Shown: piece by piece, positions 47,101 to 58,091 of the stretch
Layout: every line of letters begins with the position of its first letter
Numbering within the stretch: the stretch's first letter is position 1
Translations under genes and position numbers: made by a program
Notes under the pieces: generated by a model
Told to the model about the DNA's origin: nothing
What the model saw: the letters and a program-made list of their open reading frames with translations, nothing else
Databases searched by the model: none
Origin: Phlebiopsis flavidoalba
Lineage: Eukaryota; Basidiomycota; Agaricomycetes; Polyporales; Phanerochaetaceae
Length of the DNA: 64,000 nt
NCBI GenBank assembly: GCA_035772785.1
Contig: JAOCPU010000003.1
Span: forward strand, 372,001-436,000
Reading direction: 5' to 3'

Positions 47101-47474
47101 ATTCGGACAACCTCCGCTCGCCTCTCGCGAAACGCAAGAAGCTCGCCGCCGACCACCGCTCGGGCACCACCCTCGAAGCTCAAAGAGGCGATCTCGGCCG
47201 AGGACATCGTCGAGGAAGACCGAGGACGAGGACGAGACCAAGACAACACTCGTCCGCGACGCCGACGAGCGCAAACGGCAACGCTCAATAACGTTAACGA
47301 GGCCACCACCCCGTGCAAACGAAGACAACGACGGCAACGACAATGAACAACGACGACGACGGCGACGATTCTGACGACTCTGATACGAGCTCTACTTCCT
47401 CGTCTGGCGACGGCGAGGTGAGGAGGGACGACTTCCCAATCGGCGCGCGAGCTCGGGGAGGACTGGGGTCTTAA
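44199..47474 (+). CDS. FCP1: FCP1 RNA polymerase II CTD phosphatase
   Basis: Removes phosphate from the C-terminal repeats of the largest polymerase II subunit so the enzyme can be reused. Start MSDTTELYLPPHLPYPIKV; then WSFKPGDVV, EPCKHGIQLGGLCCICGKDM; the FCPH catalytic motif DLDQT at 44749-44763 within LSLIVDLDQTIVHATVD; NPNWDV, KKFRLGPEALRES; MYYIKPR, FLEDMAEKYEMHVYTMG, TRAYAEEVCAAIDPDGKIFG then GRLLSRDESGS; LFPCDQSMVVVIDDRADVWE then WSPNLVKVIP; FVGIGDINSAFLPKQQPIAP. A BRCT domain follows at about 46270-46620 (HILFSSVI, FGAKCYT, RGTVKVDAARRQGGIKIVWV then NWFTDSINQW). A basic/acidic tail contains RSPLAKRKKLA and AISAEDIVEED. An intron with a 19-T run lies at about 46020-46074. Frames change repeatedly, notably in the tail, so the stop (about 47474) is approximate. 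Confidence 0.94.
46038..46056 (+). repeat. 19-base T run inside an FCP1 intron
   Basis: An uninterrupted run of T between a GTGATATATAT donor side and a TTGTCAG acceptor side. It is probably part of the intron's pyrimidine tract. Its length in the real genome is uncertain, given the general homopolymer errors in this sequence. Confidence 0.7.
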
Positions 47475-47781
47475 TAGCGCTCTGCGCGCGCGCCCCGCAC
47501 GGACCTCCCCGATGTACACTTTTCTGTCTGTCGCCGTCTGTCTGTCCTGCTCTCTCCGGTCGCTATCCTATCCTAGCGCATTATATTTCCCTCGGATGTA
47601 TCAATGTAGTGGTGTATATCTCGCATTCCCGCACGTTTTCTCTCGCTCGCTCGCTCGCGCCGCTGTCATGCACGTCTAGACTTTCCAATTTCCATAGTTT
47701 CCATCTGTACATTTGTCACGAAACCCACGCAACTACCCGTACATTTCCAGAGTTTGTCCCAATCAAAATTGCTTTCCAAAT

Positions 47782-48676
47782 TCACACGGCTCCTTTGGGC
47801 TTCTCGGGCTCCTTGGGCAGCTTCTCCCCCCAGATGCTCCTTGTAGACCACCAAAGCTCCTGGATCGAGAACCCCGTGAGCTCCTTGAACATCCCCCTCG
47901 TCCCGGACGGCCGATCCTTCAAGACCCCCATTAAGCTCGCAACGGTGCCCCGTACCCTTACTTATCCTCGAGCCAGTCCAGAAAATACCCCGTCGCCTCG
48001 TACCCCGCGTCCCACTCCGCACCGCGCCCCTCGACCCAATGCGGGCGTGCGCCAAGCCCGCACGCAGCCAGCACCCAAGTCTAATACAAAAAACAAAAAT
48101 CAGCACCACATCCGCGCGGGTTGCAAGAGCGCGAAAGACGCACGCGGCGACGCCTCGACGAGCCCGCCCGGGCAGCGCACCGAATCGCGCGCCGCGGTAC
48201 TTGTGCTGGAAGCAGTGCACGGCCTCCGTGCGCGAGACACGCCGGCCACCTCGTCGCGCACGCGCGGGGCCACTCGCGCGGACGTGCACCGAGCGAGAAG
48301 TGGATCTCTTTTGCTGTGCTCGTTGCCGAAGGTGTGCGCGACGCCGGGCATCGCGCGGAAGACGAGCGTGATGCGCTCCACGCTGTGCTTCCTCGTTAGT
48401 CTTTGTGGGGAGGAGGGGAGCCTGAGGGGGATGGAGGTTACCTGCGCGAACGTCCGCGGGCGTGTAGAGCCAGCTGTATCACGGTGCGCACCGCGTCGCG
48501 GAGGGTCTGTCGTACGGCTTGACGGCGTCGAGGAGCATCTGGCTGCGCGCCGGGGTTGCGCGAGGTCCTCGATGCGCAGGTCCGAGCGTCGGGAGCGGCC
48601 AGGCGGCGTCGTCCGGGTCCGCTGGGGTGGTCGTCGCGGTACAGGTGCCATGTCTCGGTGTATCGGGCACAGCCAC
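47782..48676 (-). CDS. Basic-secretory-protein family zinc metallopeptidase
   Basis: Peptidase_BSP (plant and fungal basic secretory protein) family, a putative zinc metallopeptidase. On the minus strand: LRIEDLAQPGAQMLLDAVKP; LRDAVRTVIQ; an intron near 48.38-48.44 kb; ITLVFRAMPGVAHTFGNEHS with KEIHFSL; RVRDEVAGV; the metal site HEAVHCFQHKYRGA, where HEAVH at 48215-48230 contains 16 rather than 15 bases, one extra; GGLVEG; an intron; PHWVEG, EWDAGYEATGYFLDWLED; ELNGVLKDRPSGT-like text; MFKELTGFSIQELW; and a final LPKEPEKPKGAV to the stop at 47782. The glutamate after the first histidine and both histidines are present. No clear signal peptide appears at the chosen start, which may be wrong. 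Its 3' end faces that of FCP1. Confidence 0.8.
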
Positions 48677-48967
48677 CGTTTATCGCAGCGTGCATGTGTA
48701 TTATGTCGGCGGCCCCTGGTGCTTCCCCGTGGGGAAAGCGGGCGATCGAGGCGGAGTCAAAAGCTAGTTGGATTGGCGTCTGGGGTAGGAAATGAAGGGC
48801 TCGTGTGATTACAGAGTCTGTGAGGTATAGTACACGATCGGCGAAATAGCGGGTGTGGTAGGATACAGCTAGTAGTACAGAGATACAACGGAATATTGGG
48901 TGAAGCAGGAGTAGGTTTGTCCTGTGTTGCAATGTATTGAACGGCGACACTGCTCCTGGACGATCAG

Positions 48968-50016
48968 CTACACAACAACGACAATGAATAGAGAAGCGTA
49001 CCTGGAGTGACTATCACGAATGATGATGTATGCCGGCTGCTGCGCTTCGACCTTGAGCACTTCGTCCATCAGCGCATCTCGACCCTCTTCCAGCCAGTGG
49101 ATATATTCCACCGCTCTGAACAGATCCCGCTCTTGCCTTGAAAAACCCCCCGCGACCGCCGCGCCCCCACACGCCCCTGGGTGCCGCTCAGGCCTTTGGG
49201 CCGGCCCCGCGTGGGCATGCCAGCACCAGGCGGCGCTACCCGCCGGCGCGAGGAGCGTGCGTTGAGCTGGAGGTAGCCGTCGCGGATCGCGTTGTGCGAC
49301 GCTTCTGCTCGGACATGATGTGGTTGAGCCTCTCCGTTTCTGGGGCGTGGAGAGCAGCTGCTTCGGCTGGCCGTCGGCGTCCATGCCGTCGGTAGACTCG
49401 GAGGGCGAGGCGGTTGGTGCAGGGGGCGCAGCAGCGGCCGCCTTGCGCGACGACCGCGACGAGCGAGCGGACGGGCTTTGCCTGACGGAGCTAGGGCAGA
49501 TGGGGATGCGCCTTTTGCCCTTTGGTCGTGCCATGGACATGGTGAGCGCGCTGTGCAGCGTCATGGGCACATCCCTGCCGCGGGGGGATTGGAGTGGTGC
49601 ACGTCTTGCGGGCGCGATGGACGGCTGGGGTGTGTAGATGTCGTCGAGGTCAAAGCCAAAGTTGTCGAGAGAAAGCCGAGAGGTAGATCGGTGGTCTCTG
49701 ACTGGGAAAGAGGTTCGGCGGACGGGGCAGCGGGTGGCGGGCTGGGAAAGATTCTTCGGAGACGGACGGATCGAGGGAAAAGTTGTAATATCCGTCATAG
49801 GAGACTGTCGGCCTGTTATTAGGACTCCGTGCATGGTTTGTCGGGTGTCGAGAGATCCTGTATAGAGGGAATGGCAATGAATGGGTCCCGGCAAAGCGAG
49901 GGGGTGCCGGATGATCCGGGGCCCTGCGCGGGGCGCCGGGCGGCGAGGTTGCCGGCCGCCGCCGGGGAAGAACGGCGAGCCGGGGTACGGCCGTGGGTAT
50001 AAAGACTGTGGGACAT
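48968..50016 (-). CDS. Basidiomycete bHLH transcription factor
   Basis: Nuclear DNA-binding protein. Minus-strand order: IPSIQDLSTPD near 49.85 kb; YDGYYNFSLDPSVSEESFPA; RPPIYLSAF-like text then LDNFGFDLDDIYTPQPSIAP; RGRDVPMTLHSALT; MDADGQPKQLLSTP; the basic region and helix 1 ETERLNHIMSEQKRR with AIRDGYLQLNALLAPAGSA; a Gly/Arg-rich loop of about 30 residues (MPTRGRPKG type) before helix 2; and LFRAVEYIHWLEEGRDALMD with EVLKVEA. The long insertion between the helices is typical of this fungal group as I know it. The frame changes inside the basic region by one base, in a CG-rich tract. The start lies about 90 bases from the start of the divergent Zn2Cys6-like gene. The exact 3' end is uncertain. 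Confidence 0.8.
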
Positions 50017-50105
50017 CCCGTCCAGAGTCCCCGGCGCACTCTCTCGGCTCCCGGTTTGTCCCAGCTATTCCTTGGCGACATCGGACGAGTCCCGACGATC
50101 AGCGC

Positions 50106-51096
50106 ATGTCGGCCCTCAACACGCCCGGTTCAGGACGACGGACCTGGCGTCAAGCCAGCAGGCGCAGGACGGCCAGCCCTACCAGGCTCCACCAGAACAG
50201 CGCGAGGCGCGCCGCTCCCCGACGACGCCTCCAGCTAGGCCATCCACACCCGCCGTACCACGCCAGGCAGGTCTCGCCCGCCCGTCACCGAGAGCTCGCG
50301 CAAAGGTGTGTCTCGCGCTCGCCATCGCTCGCCGATCACGCCGTGCTTTCACCGCCGCCCGCACGCCAAAGGCCCCCTTCAGATCGCCGCGCGCCTGCGC
50401 TGCGTGCAAACGCCTGGCAAGATCTAGCTGCAGCGACGGTCCTGCCCTGCCAGGCAAGTGTCCCCCTCGCGTCGCCGTCGTCGTACGTCGCCGCACCTAA
50501 CGTCCCCGCCTCGGCAGAGCTGTCTCAAGCGCGGGGTGTAGGGCTCTAGGTACTCCTGCGCGTACAACCACACTCGACACCCGATTCCAGCGACGTCCCA
50601 GGGGCCACAACGCCGGTGAATGTCCCCGCCGCGCCGTGCCCAGCCGATGCGATCTTTACTCTCATCGCGCGCCGATCCAGTCCCAGCAGCAGCAGCAGCA
50701 ACAGCAGCAGGCTGCCGTACACCGGCCTGCCGTACGCCGCGCCCGCCGATGCACTCGCTAGCTCGCGCACCTGTCCAACTACACTACGACTACAGCACGT
50801 TCGCCCCGCGACCGACGACCCGCACCTCCGCGCCGAGTCACGAACGCCCACCTTCACTGCCGCGCCGAGCCACGCCTCGAGCTCGACGATTCCGGGTCCA
50901 TCCTTCGCGATGCAAACGCCCCGCCGCCCGATACACCTGCCGAGGAGCGCCGCTCGCCGCCGATCCCGCGCAGTACTTTACGCGCGACGCGCCGTATCTT
51001 CATTGCGTCCAGATCGAGCCCCCATCCCGAAATCGCACCACCGACTTGCCCGTCAGGGCTTCACACCTCGCAGACGAGTTGGGCCGCGCGACCTAG
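50106..51096 (+). CDS. Probable Zn2Cys6 transcription factor
   Basis: The sequence RACAACKRLARSSCSDG near 50.39 kb resembles the start of a fungal Zn2Cys6 binuclear cluster (C-x2-C-K-R-L...C), followed by GPALPGKC. The upstream MSALNTP start and QAQDGQPYQAPPEQREARR are polar and low-complexity. Downstream, a CAG tract (50684-50710) encodes a glutamine run, then VQLHYDYSTFAPR, EERRSP and HLADELGRAT to a stop at 51096. The second half of the zinc cluster is not clean in one frame, so the identification rests on the first three cysteines and the lysine-arginine after the second. No middle homology domain is present, and the protein would be short (about 330 residues). It could be a pseudogene or another Pro/Gln-rich regulator. 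Confidence 0.4.
50684..50710 (+). repeat. CAG tract encoding polyglutamine
   Basis: About nine CAG/CAA units in a row. In the plus-strand gene they give a glutamine run, common in fungal transcription factors. Length variation between strains would be expected. Confidence 0.8.
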
Positions 51097-51371
51097 GTCC
51101 ATCATGTCCTTGCATCGACGAAGTACATGCGTTCCAGCCCATGGCGTGGCCTAGATTGAGGTCAGAAAAAAGATAGTCACATCGTGTTGCGAAAAGAGTC
51201 GCTTTCTCAAAGAACATATGCGATCTTCTCTTGACGTCGCTGTGTTCGTAATCCTTTACGAATCTCCAGACGGCCATTGTAGCTTTATATTTTATACCCT
51301 TTTTGTGTGCTCCGAATCCATTTGAGTAGTGCAGCTAGTATGCGTTGTACGCGAGCATTTGTGAATGGACG

Positions 51372-54300
51372 CTAGTCGTCTCCAAACATGATCTTGAGAT
51401 TTTCCATGCTGTCTGAATCGCCCTTGACCCCAAAGGGCTCCTTCACGGATCGCAGTCTTGGCGCTTTCGTGGATCTGCAGAATTCGCCGCTCGATCGTGT
51501 CGAGACACCTACAAAGCGTTTAGCTGCGGTAATTACTAGCTCAAGCGACGACGAAAACGATAAAGTGCTTTGACGTAGACTGATTGCGTTCCTGACCGAT
51601 CCCTATGAACCCGATCTATTGCCTGGCGACTCTCGCATGGCAGAAGCTTCCACCAGCAGTCCATCTGCACAGTTCCGCGTCAGCAGCAACGGCGCCATCA
51701 GACAGTATCGACATACCATAAAGAACATGATTCGCGTCTCGTCAACTGAAATGACCATCAACATCGCTCTAATATCACACAAAGCATTGAACCCACGTTT
51801 AATCCCACGCCACCTACGCCCTTCAACTGACGAAGTGAGCACCTTGGGCTCGTCCTCGAGGCCCGCCTTGACGCAGAGATGGACTCGTTCCGCTTCTTGA
51901 CGTCCATCGCGCCGTCGAACCGGTGCCCCAACGATCCGCTCGTCGGTGCGGTCGAGCACGAGCTGGATGAGGTCGAGGAAGAGGTCGTGACGACTTGTTG
52001 GAGAAGGACGACGGCGCAATTCAGGAAGGAGGGGTCGGTTGCGCGCAGGGCACCTGTAATCGATAGTATCAACGTATTGCACGGGAGGGAGAAGTTGACT
52101 GGAGACAGCGTCACGGAGGTTTATGGCTGATAGCCGAAATAGACAGCGTCGAAGGGTTCTGGTGTGAATGAGCGGGCAAGTCGTTCTTGCGGAGGGCTAA
52201 TAGCCTGAGATTCCCTGCTGATTGAACTGGCTCTCCCGTTCGTGTACTACTTCGCAAGCAGGTCGACTCTCCTACCAATTTACCGATAGAGTCTCATGCT
52301 AGTATGGAGAGGATTCGGAGAACACTGTATACGCAACGCATAACGGGGCAGCCTGCAGGAGTGCACGTTGGAGGCCACAGTACCCTGCTGCCACTCCTCG
52401 TGTCACTAAGCATTTGCCCTGAAGTGAGAAAGCAAGGAGGTCAGTCCTTACAACTAGGCACACGACGATATTCAGCCGCACAACATGCGACAAACAAGCG
52501 CAGAACAGAACACGTCACCCTTAGGTACGCGAAATCACCACGGGATAATAACCGGCCGACGTAGCCCATAACAGATACATGACAAACCGGACACTCCGCA
52601 TCGACCTCCTGTCCCAATCTACTACTAGCAACAGGCAGTCCTCGAGCGTACGTTACTGCATCTGCTAACCCGTCGCTGGCCTTTCGACGCGCCGTCTCCG
52701 TGTCGGCGCCGCGTTTCGTCCCTCGGACGTCAAGATCGAAACGTAGCCTACCTGAACGCATCTACATTACGGATGATCGCACGGAAAGCCTGGTCGAAGC
52801 GGACAGCTTCGTCGTTCTCCGCTATCGTTTGAGCACAAGACTGGACGTGCAGCGTACCGCTCGCCGCAGTCTACCAAACGGGTCAGCATCTACCCACACC
52901 CGACAGACTAACCAACTACCCACCGCATAAGCATTGCAAGGATACTCGTATAATTCCGTGCTCACCGCGCCCTTCTCGCTGAGCGTCTAGTCAAAGCGTC
53001 CTGCGGCGATTCGCATCCGTTTGTATGAGCGTAGAGTCGTAGATGCTATTGCGTTTCGAGCGGGTGAGGAACTCGAGGGCCTCACGCGTGACCTCCTTAC
53101 GTGGCGGGATACGGACCTGGGCAGGCCTCGACGATCACCATGCGATCCCGTCCTTGTCGCGCGACATGGGTCTGCGTTCTCGCGCCAGGAGGAGCCACGC
53201 TCCTCGAGGATGACCTGCACGACTTCGATCGCTTTAGGGGTCGCGCGCGAGGAAGGGTGAGGGTGACGAATCTGGGGGTGGGGTGTTAGCTGGCTTTGAG
53301 AGGGTTGGAGGGTGTGGGTGCGTACGATCGGAAGAAGCGTGTAGTTTTGCCCCATGGTGTGAAGTCAAGGAATTTGCTTGTGGCATACATTCAATGTATC
53401 TTCTCCCGTGAAGAGCGAACAAAATGGTTTTGACCACTCACACAGCAGAGAAAATAGGTCCTCCAGCCTGTTGAGCATGGGTTTTTTGGGACTTCTTGTA
53501 CCAGTGACGCGCCCACCGTCGACTGGCACGAAGCGCATCTTATACCGACTTTGCGGTCTACTTTGACGTTGGTTACTGTTGCAGCTTGTATGAGCACCCC
53601 CCCCTCGTCGAGGATCACACCTTCACACAGTTTCAGTCCAGCTTCAGCAACTCATGCATGTCCTCACATACGTTTCCATTCGACTACGTCTCATGTCAGG
53701 ACGTTGGTTCTCGGAACATAAAAGGCGGAACACGTACTATCAAAATACCGGACTGGAAGGCTTGTTCTCGCCCCAGTGTCTTCGTATACTCTGACAAGAG
53801 TGTGCCATAAGATGTGATGACGACGTGAATAGTCTGGAGCTGTCCATCTGCCTGCTTCTTGCTCGATCATGCCCTCGGGGGAAGAGGTCCAGCCGATTCT
53901 GACCATGCCAAATAAAACACCTTCATCGTGTCAGGTTTGCTTGACCGGAGCAGCATCATCGTGCCAGCCATTGGGTAAGGAGCGATGTCGGCGCGACGTA
54001 TCGATGAGAGTAGCAGATGGGCCAGAGGTGGGGGGAAGCAGCTTGTGTTGGCGAGGGCTTCGCGTCGCTTGCGGAACGCATTGTCTAGGCGGAGTTGTTT
54101 GCGTTTTGAGGTGTAGCTAGATGTGGTGTCTGGAGGTTCCGGGTCTCGTGCGATGGTCTGTATTAGTGCGCTCTGAGCATGATCGTCTTGCCCATTCCCA
54201 CTGAGGAGCGCTGCTGCCGTCAGCCATAAATGTTTTGAAAAGCATCTGCTACTTACTTCTATATATAACAACGCGCGACAATGAATCATGAGTGACCCAC

Positions 54301-56258
54301 CGACAGGGAATATTGTTGAAATATCTTACCATCTCTGTAAAAAGATCAGCAATGTCGGAGGTGGGGTTTATTCCACGATACGCCAGGTATGCCGCCTATG
54401 TCTGAACTTTTCGCTCAGCTTTAGGGAACTCGAGGCTGAGTTCACCCGAGTACTCGTGTGAAGTAAAAAGGCTTTGTCGTCAGAGGTGCAGGTCAATGAC
54501 CCCCTTGATGAGGGTCAGAGGGGAAGGCATACCTGCAGAAGAGAGTTAGCGACAGGGCCGGAAAGCGGAGGCAACACATTACTCTTTCCACAGAGGATGC
54601 ATCGTCTGCTCTTCACGAGCAGAGTCCGTACTCATTTCCATTGAGTGCATCCACTAAGTTCGTGAGTACGACGGTCTCGCGGGGAATAGGGGAACAGCTT
54701 ACAGGAGCGCCTGTCTTTGATATGGTCGTAATGTTAACGTGAAAGTGTCTGCAGGATCCATCTCTCCCATCGTCTTTATCCCGTTCTTGCTGGGCTCTAC
54801 ATGGCGAGTCAGAACGTGATCATACAGGTGCGGGTCCTTCAAGGCAAATGTACTTTCGATAGATGAGGTTAAGCTGGTTGTCGGATAGCTCTTCCTCGTC
54901 GCCTTCGACGAGCACTTCCTCCCCGTCACCCACGATTTCTTTGTGTGATCCCTTTTTGGCGTTGTTTGCCTTCTGAGTCAAGAGCTTCAGCTCTTCCTTG
55001 CTGAGACTTCGCTGCTTTCCTTTTGACATATTCACCTCTCTTGGTCGGCTTGAGGTTGAGAATACTGAACAGGTGCATCAATGCACTTTCCGCTCACGCA
55101 GGACTTGTTCATAGAAAGTCCTCCGCCGTTTCCGGCCCCTTCGTCGAACATGTGTCGAGGTGCTTCTTCTCCGGTCGCAGTGCTGGGTGCCTTGAAAGCT
55201 GAAGCTTTCAGGTATATATCGACAATGAGACGATCAAGTCGCTATCAGAATGAAGGTTATCCGGACAGGTCCACTACGGTGCTGCCTTTGAACTCGACAA
55301 TCCCTAGAGAGGTCTCGTGAAGTGTGCAGTTAACATCGCCTGTTGTTACTTACCGAGGTCAAGTAGTTTGGAGACCCAAGTAGAAACATCTTGATGGTAG
55401 TCTCCCCAAACTCTGCTCCGTGATCAGTATGTCTGACCAAAGATATTTGTATCGAGCATACCGAACCCTCGTAGAGTCGCCAGGCGGACAATGATGTCCT
55501 GTTTCTTTTTAACAGGTTTAACAGGAGCAGGTTTTGAGCATAGTAAACAATGGATAGTGCTTTCTTGCCTTCCTTTACTCTTGGCATCTTTGCTCGAAGT
55601 GCTGCTTTCTTGCTCGCAGAGCTGGGTTCTGAAATATCTCGCTCTATACGGATCTCGTCCCCAATCTTTGAAAAGAGCAAGATGTCATATTATACAATGC
55701 GAGCTTAGATATTTTTGACAGTACTCACTTCTACATAGCCCTTCCCACGAACTGTGCTCCAAGCATTCCCTACCAAGAACGATCCGAGGTAAGCAGACGT
55801 GAATGTGCTGTCCGTGGTGTCTGGAGAGAGCTTTCGGTTTTTTTCCGTGGTGGTTCTGCAGTTGGCTCAGGTCCAACCGAGGACGCTGGAGATGATGGTA
55901 CAGGTTGGAGGGACAGAGGACACGCTGGACACGCTGGAAGCTCTGCCGGAAATTGCATCAGGCAGCTGCACGTCAACGTCCATTGCGTCTATGCCTACAA
56001 CCGCATCGACACTTGATGCGCGAGGGCTATCAAATGTGAAACTCATCATCAGGAGGGGGGTGTGCGCTATTTTCATCATCGCTGTCTGCGAAGAATAAGG
56101 AGGTACCAGTGGCCGGCGGAGGCGACTCTGGCCGAGGTGGAGCTGACTCAGCTCCCTGGAGAGGCTGCGGGGGAGTAAGGTACTCTAGACTAACTTGACT
56201 GTCTTCTTCTGCATCTACAAAGAAAAGAGAACTGCGTTACTTGCTCGTTGGCGGCCAT
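51372..56258 (-). CDS. RAD5: RAD5-type SNF2 ATPase with HIRAN and RING
   Basis: DNA-damage-tolerance translocase and ubiquitin ligase that promotes PCNA polyubiquitination and fork reversal. Minus-strand order: start MAANEQ, then DAEEDSQVSLEYLTPPQPLQ; FTSAYLGSFLVGNAWST with RGKGYVE; LLFSKIGDEIRIERDISEPS; the HIRAN region LGIVEFKGSTVVDLSG and YLKASAFKAPS (about 55.2-55.8 kb); KGKQRSLSKEELKLLTQKAN; DTFTLTLRPYQRQALL; SGELSLEFPKAERKV; the ATP-binding GMGKT at 54184-54198 with ALIQTIARD; TIHVVITSYGTLVSEYTKT; VILDE near 53.6 kb; TGTRSPKKP-like text then NRLEDLFSLL; NYTSILAMLMRLRR; a RING start AECPVCHVSVM near 52.59 kb; FLDLIQLVLD, HRFDGAMDVKKRNESIS, GVGGVGLNV; motif VI QAIDRVHR at 51602-51625; and ending MENLKIMFGDD. 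HIRAN plus inserted RING separate it from other SNF2 families. Many introns and frame changes; the RING core is not fully readable. Confidence 0.9.
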
Positions 56259-58091
56259 GGCAAGGACGCGCGAAGTACGTGGTCGCGACGTTGAAATGAA
56301 ACGCGGTCAAGCGCCCAATCGACGCGCCTCGCACCAAATGATGCCAAACAAACACCGCCATCTAATTAGAGGAGCAAGATCAGAGAGTCACCCAGTGCCA
56401 AGTGGTCACGCTCGGTACCGAAAGCAGACCAACCAGATATATTTGCGTCGTCGGTTCGCTCTACTCGCACAACATAGAGCATTCATCCTCGCGGCCGAAC
56501 GACCATGTCGAACAAGCCAGTATTTTTTCAAAGAAGGTAGAAATCATACTACATGATGATATGCTTAGCACTTCGAAGCTGATTACCGCAAATCCTCGCT
56601 AGATGTGACAGGCCGCGAGATTGGGACACCTACTACGGGGCACTGCGCTGACATGAAGCGCAAGTGGGTTCAACTTCCAGAAGTATGCGTGTTTCAGCTG
56701 CAATAGAGTGTTCAAATGCACAAGTGAGAAGGAGGACGCCCGAGTGGGAAGAGGTAGCTACAGCTCTCGTTTCGTCAGATACAATGTGAGATGCTGAAGT
56801 GTCTTGATTTCCAGGTGATACAGCGAGCATACCAGCCGCCACATTGTCCTGGGATGTGGAAAGGAAGGCATAGATGTTGGTACCCGCCTTCATGGCTCCT
56901 GAAAAAGGTGACGTGCGGTCGCTGGAAGGAACTACAGGAGTGGATAGAGAATGGCGGGTCGCGAGAAGGCTCGAGAAGGTTTTGAACAGGAACAGCGCGA
57001 CAGGGAAAGGCGATGGGAGGAGGCCGTAGATTATCTTCTGCCCAGGGTCGGGTAGAATTCGAGAAGGAAAACCGTCCAGAGGTGCTGCGAAAGGCAGTGG
57101 AGCTGGGGTACGTACCAGCGAAGAAGTGAGCGGAAACTCGACATCATCCGCGGGCTGAAGGGGAAGGAAAAGGAGGAACCCTGGGGTGTTGTGATTGCTC
57201 CTCAGGAGCCAAACGCAAAAGACGGGCCATACAAAGCATATTATAAACAAAATGTATGATACGCAGCTTGTCAGAGCACAAAGATACCCTTGGAATACGC
57301 GACATTGTACAGTCTAGTAAGAATTCCGATTCCCCTGAAAGGAAGTCGGTCAACAGGAAGGTGAAAAACCACTGGTCACGTGATTGTTGATTGACGCCAA
57401 TGGAAGCGTTTGATGGCGGCCATTTGCCGCGCCGACAGCAATATTTTGCACTTTATTTCGTTCTCTGCATAAAGTCTCGTTTTGCTAGGAAAGTCAGGCA
57501 ATTCTTGTCTACATCTTGCACAGATAACTTCTAAGTGTGTCCATCAGAGTCTTTGCCAGTCACCCTTCACCATAGTTCTGTTGTACCAGATGTTGTACAC
57601 AGATTTTCATGAATGTCAGTGGGTCTAGATCTACACACAGTTACATGATCCAAATTCAATATATACTCAATACTCTTTATATATCACCTTTATTCTTTAG
57701 TCATAAGCTATCTGACGGGACTACAGGTCATTAGGCTGCGACAATTACCGGGCCATGCATAAAACTGTGCTGCCATCTAGATTCTAGACTTGAATACCCG
57801 GATGAGGGGGCCCAATTGGACCTGGTTTATAATTTTTCCGGATTAGATGACGATTTGGTTCCCTCTGAATCTCCGTCAGGACCCACGTCCCATGCAGGGG
57901 AATCGGCGGTAGGGCGCAGTGATAGCGTAGCAGACTAGGCCACTAGTCCAATATCGAGATGTATAAGGCGCTTGTGGGACAGATAGCATCAATGTAAACA
58001 GACGCAATCAAAGTCGACGCGCGCTTTCAGAATTATGCACGCCCGCCTTGCATCCTCGTATTCCACCCCTCACGACCATTTCTCATTCAAA
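56259..58091. other. Spacer with an unidentified coding-like patch
   Basis: A plus-strand frame at 56402-56602 reads RYICVVGSLYSHNIEHSSSR then IFSKKVEIILHDDMLSTSKL, which looks like real protein but belongs to no family I know. Further plus-strand text near 57.1-57.25 kb (KEEPWGVVIAPQEPNAKDGP) could belong to the same unit. From 57.4 kb to 58.09 kb nothing is recognisable apart from AT-rich promoter-like sequence before CCT7. A small gene may therefore lie at about 56.4-57.3 kb. Confidence 0.35.
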
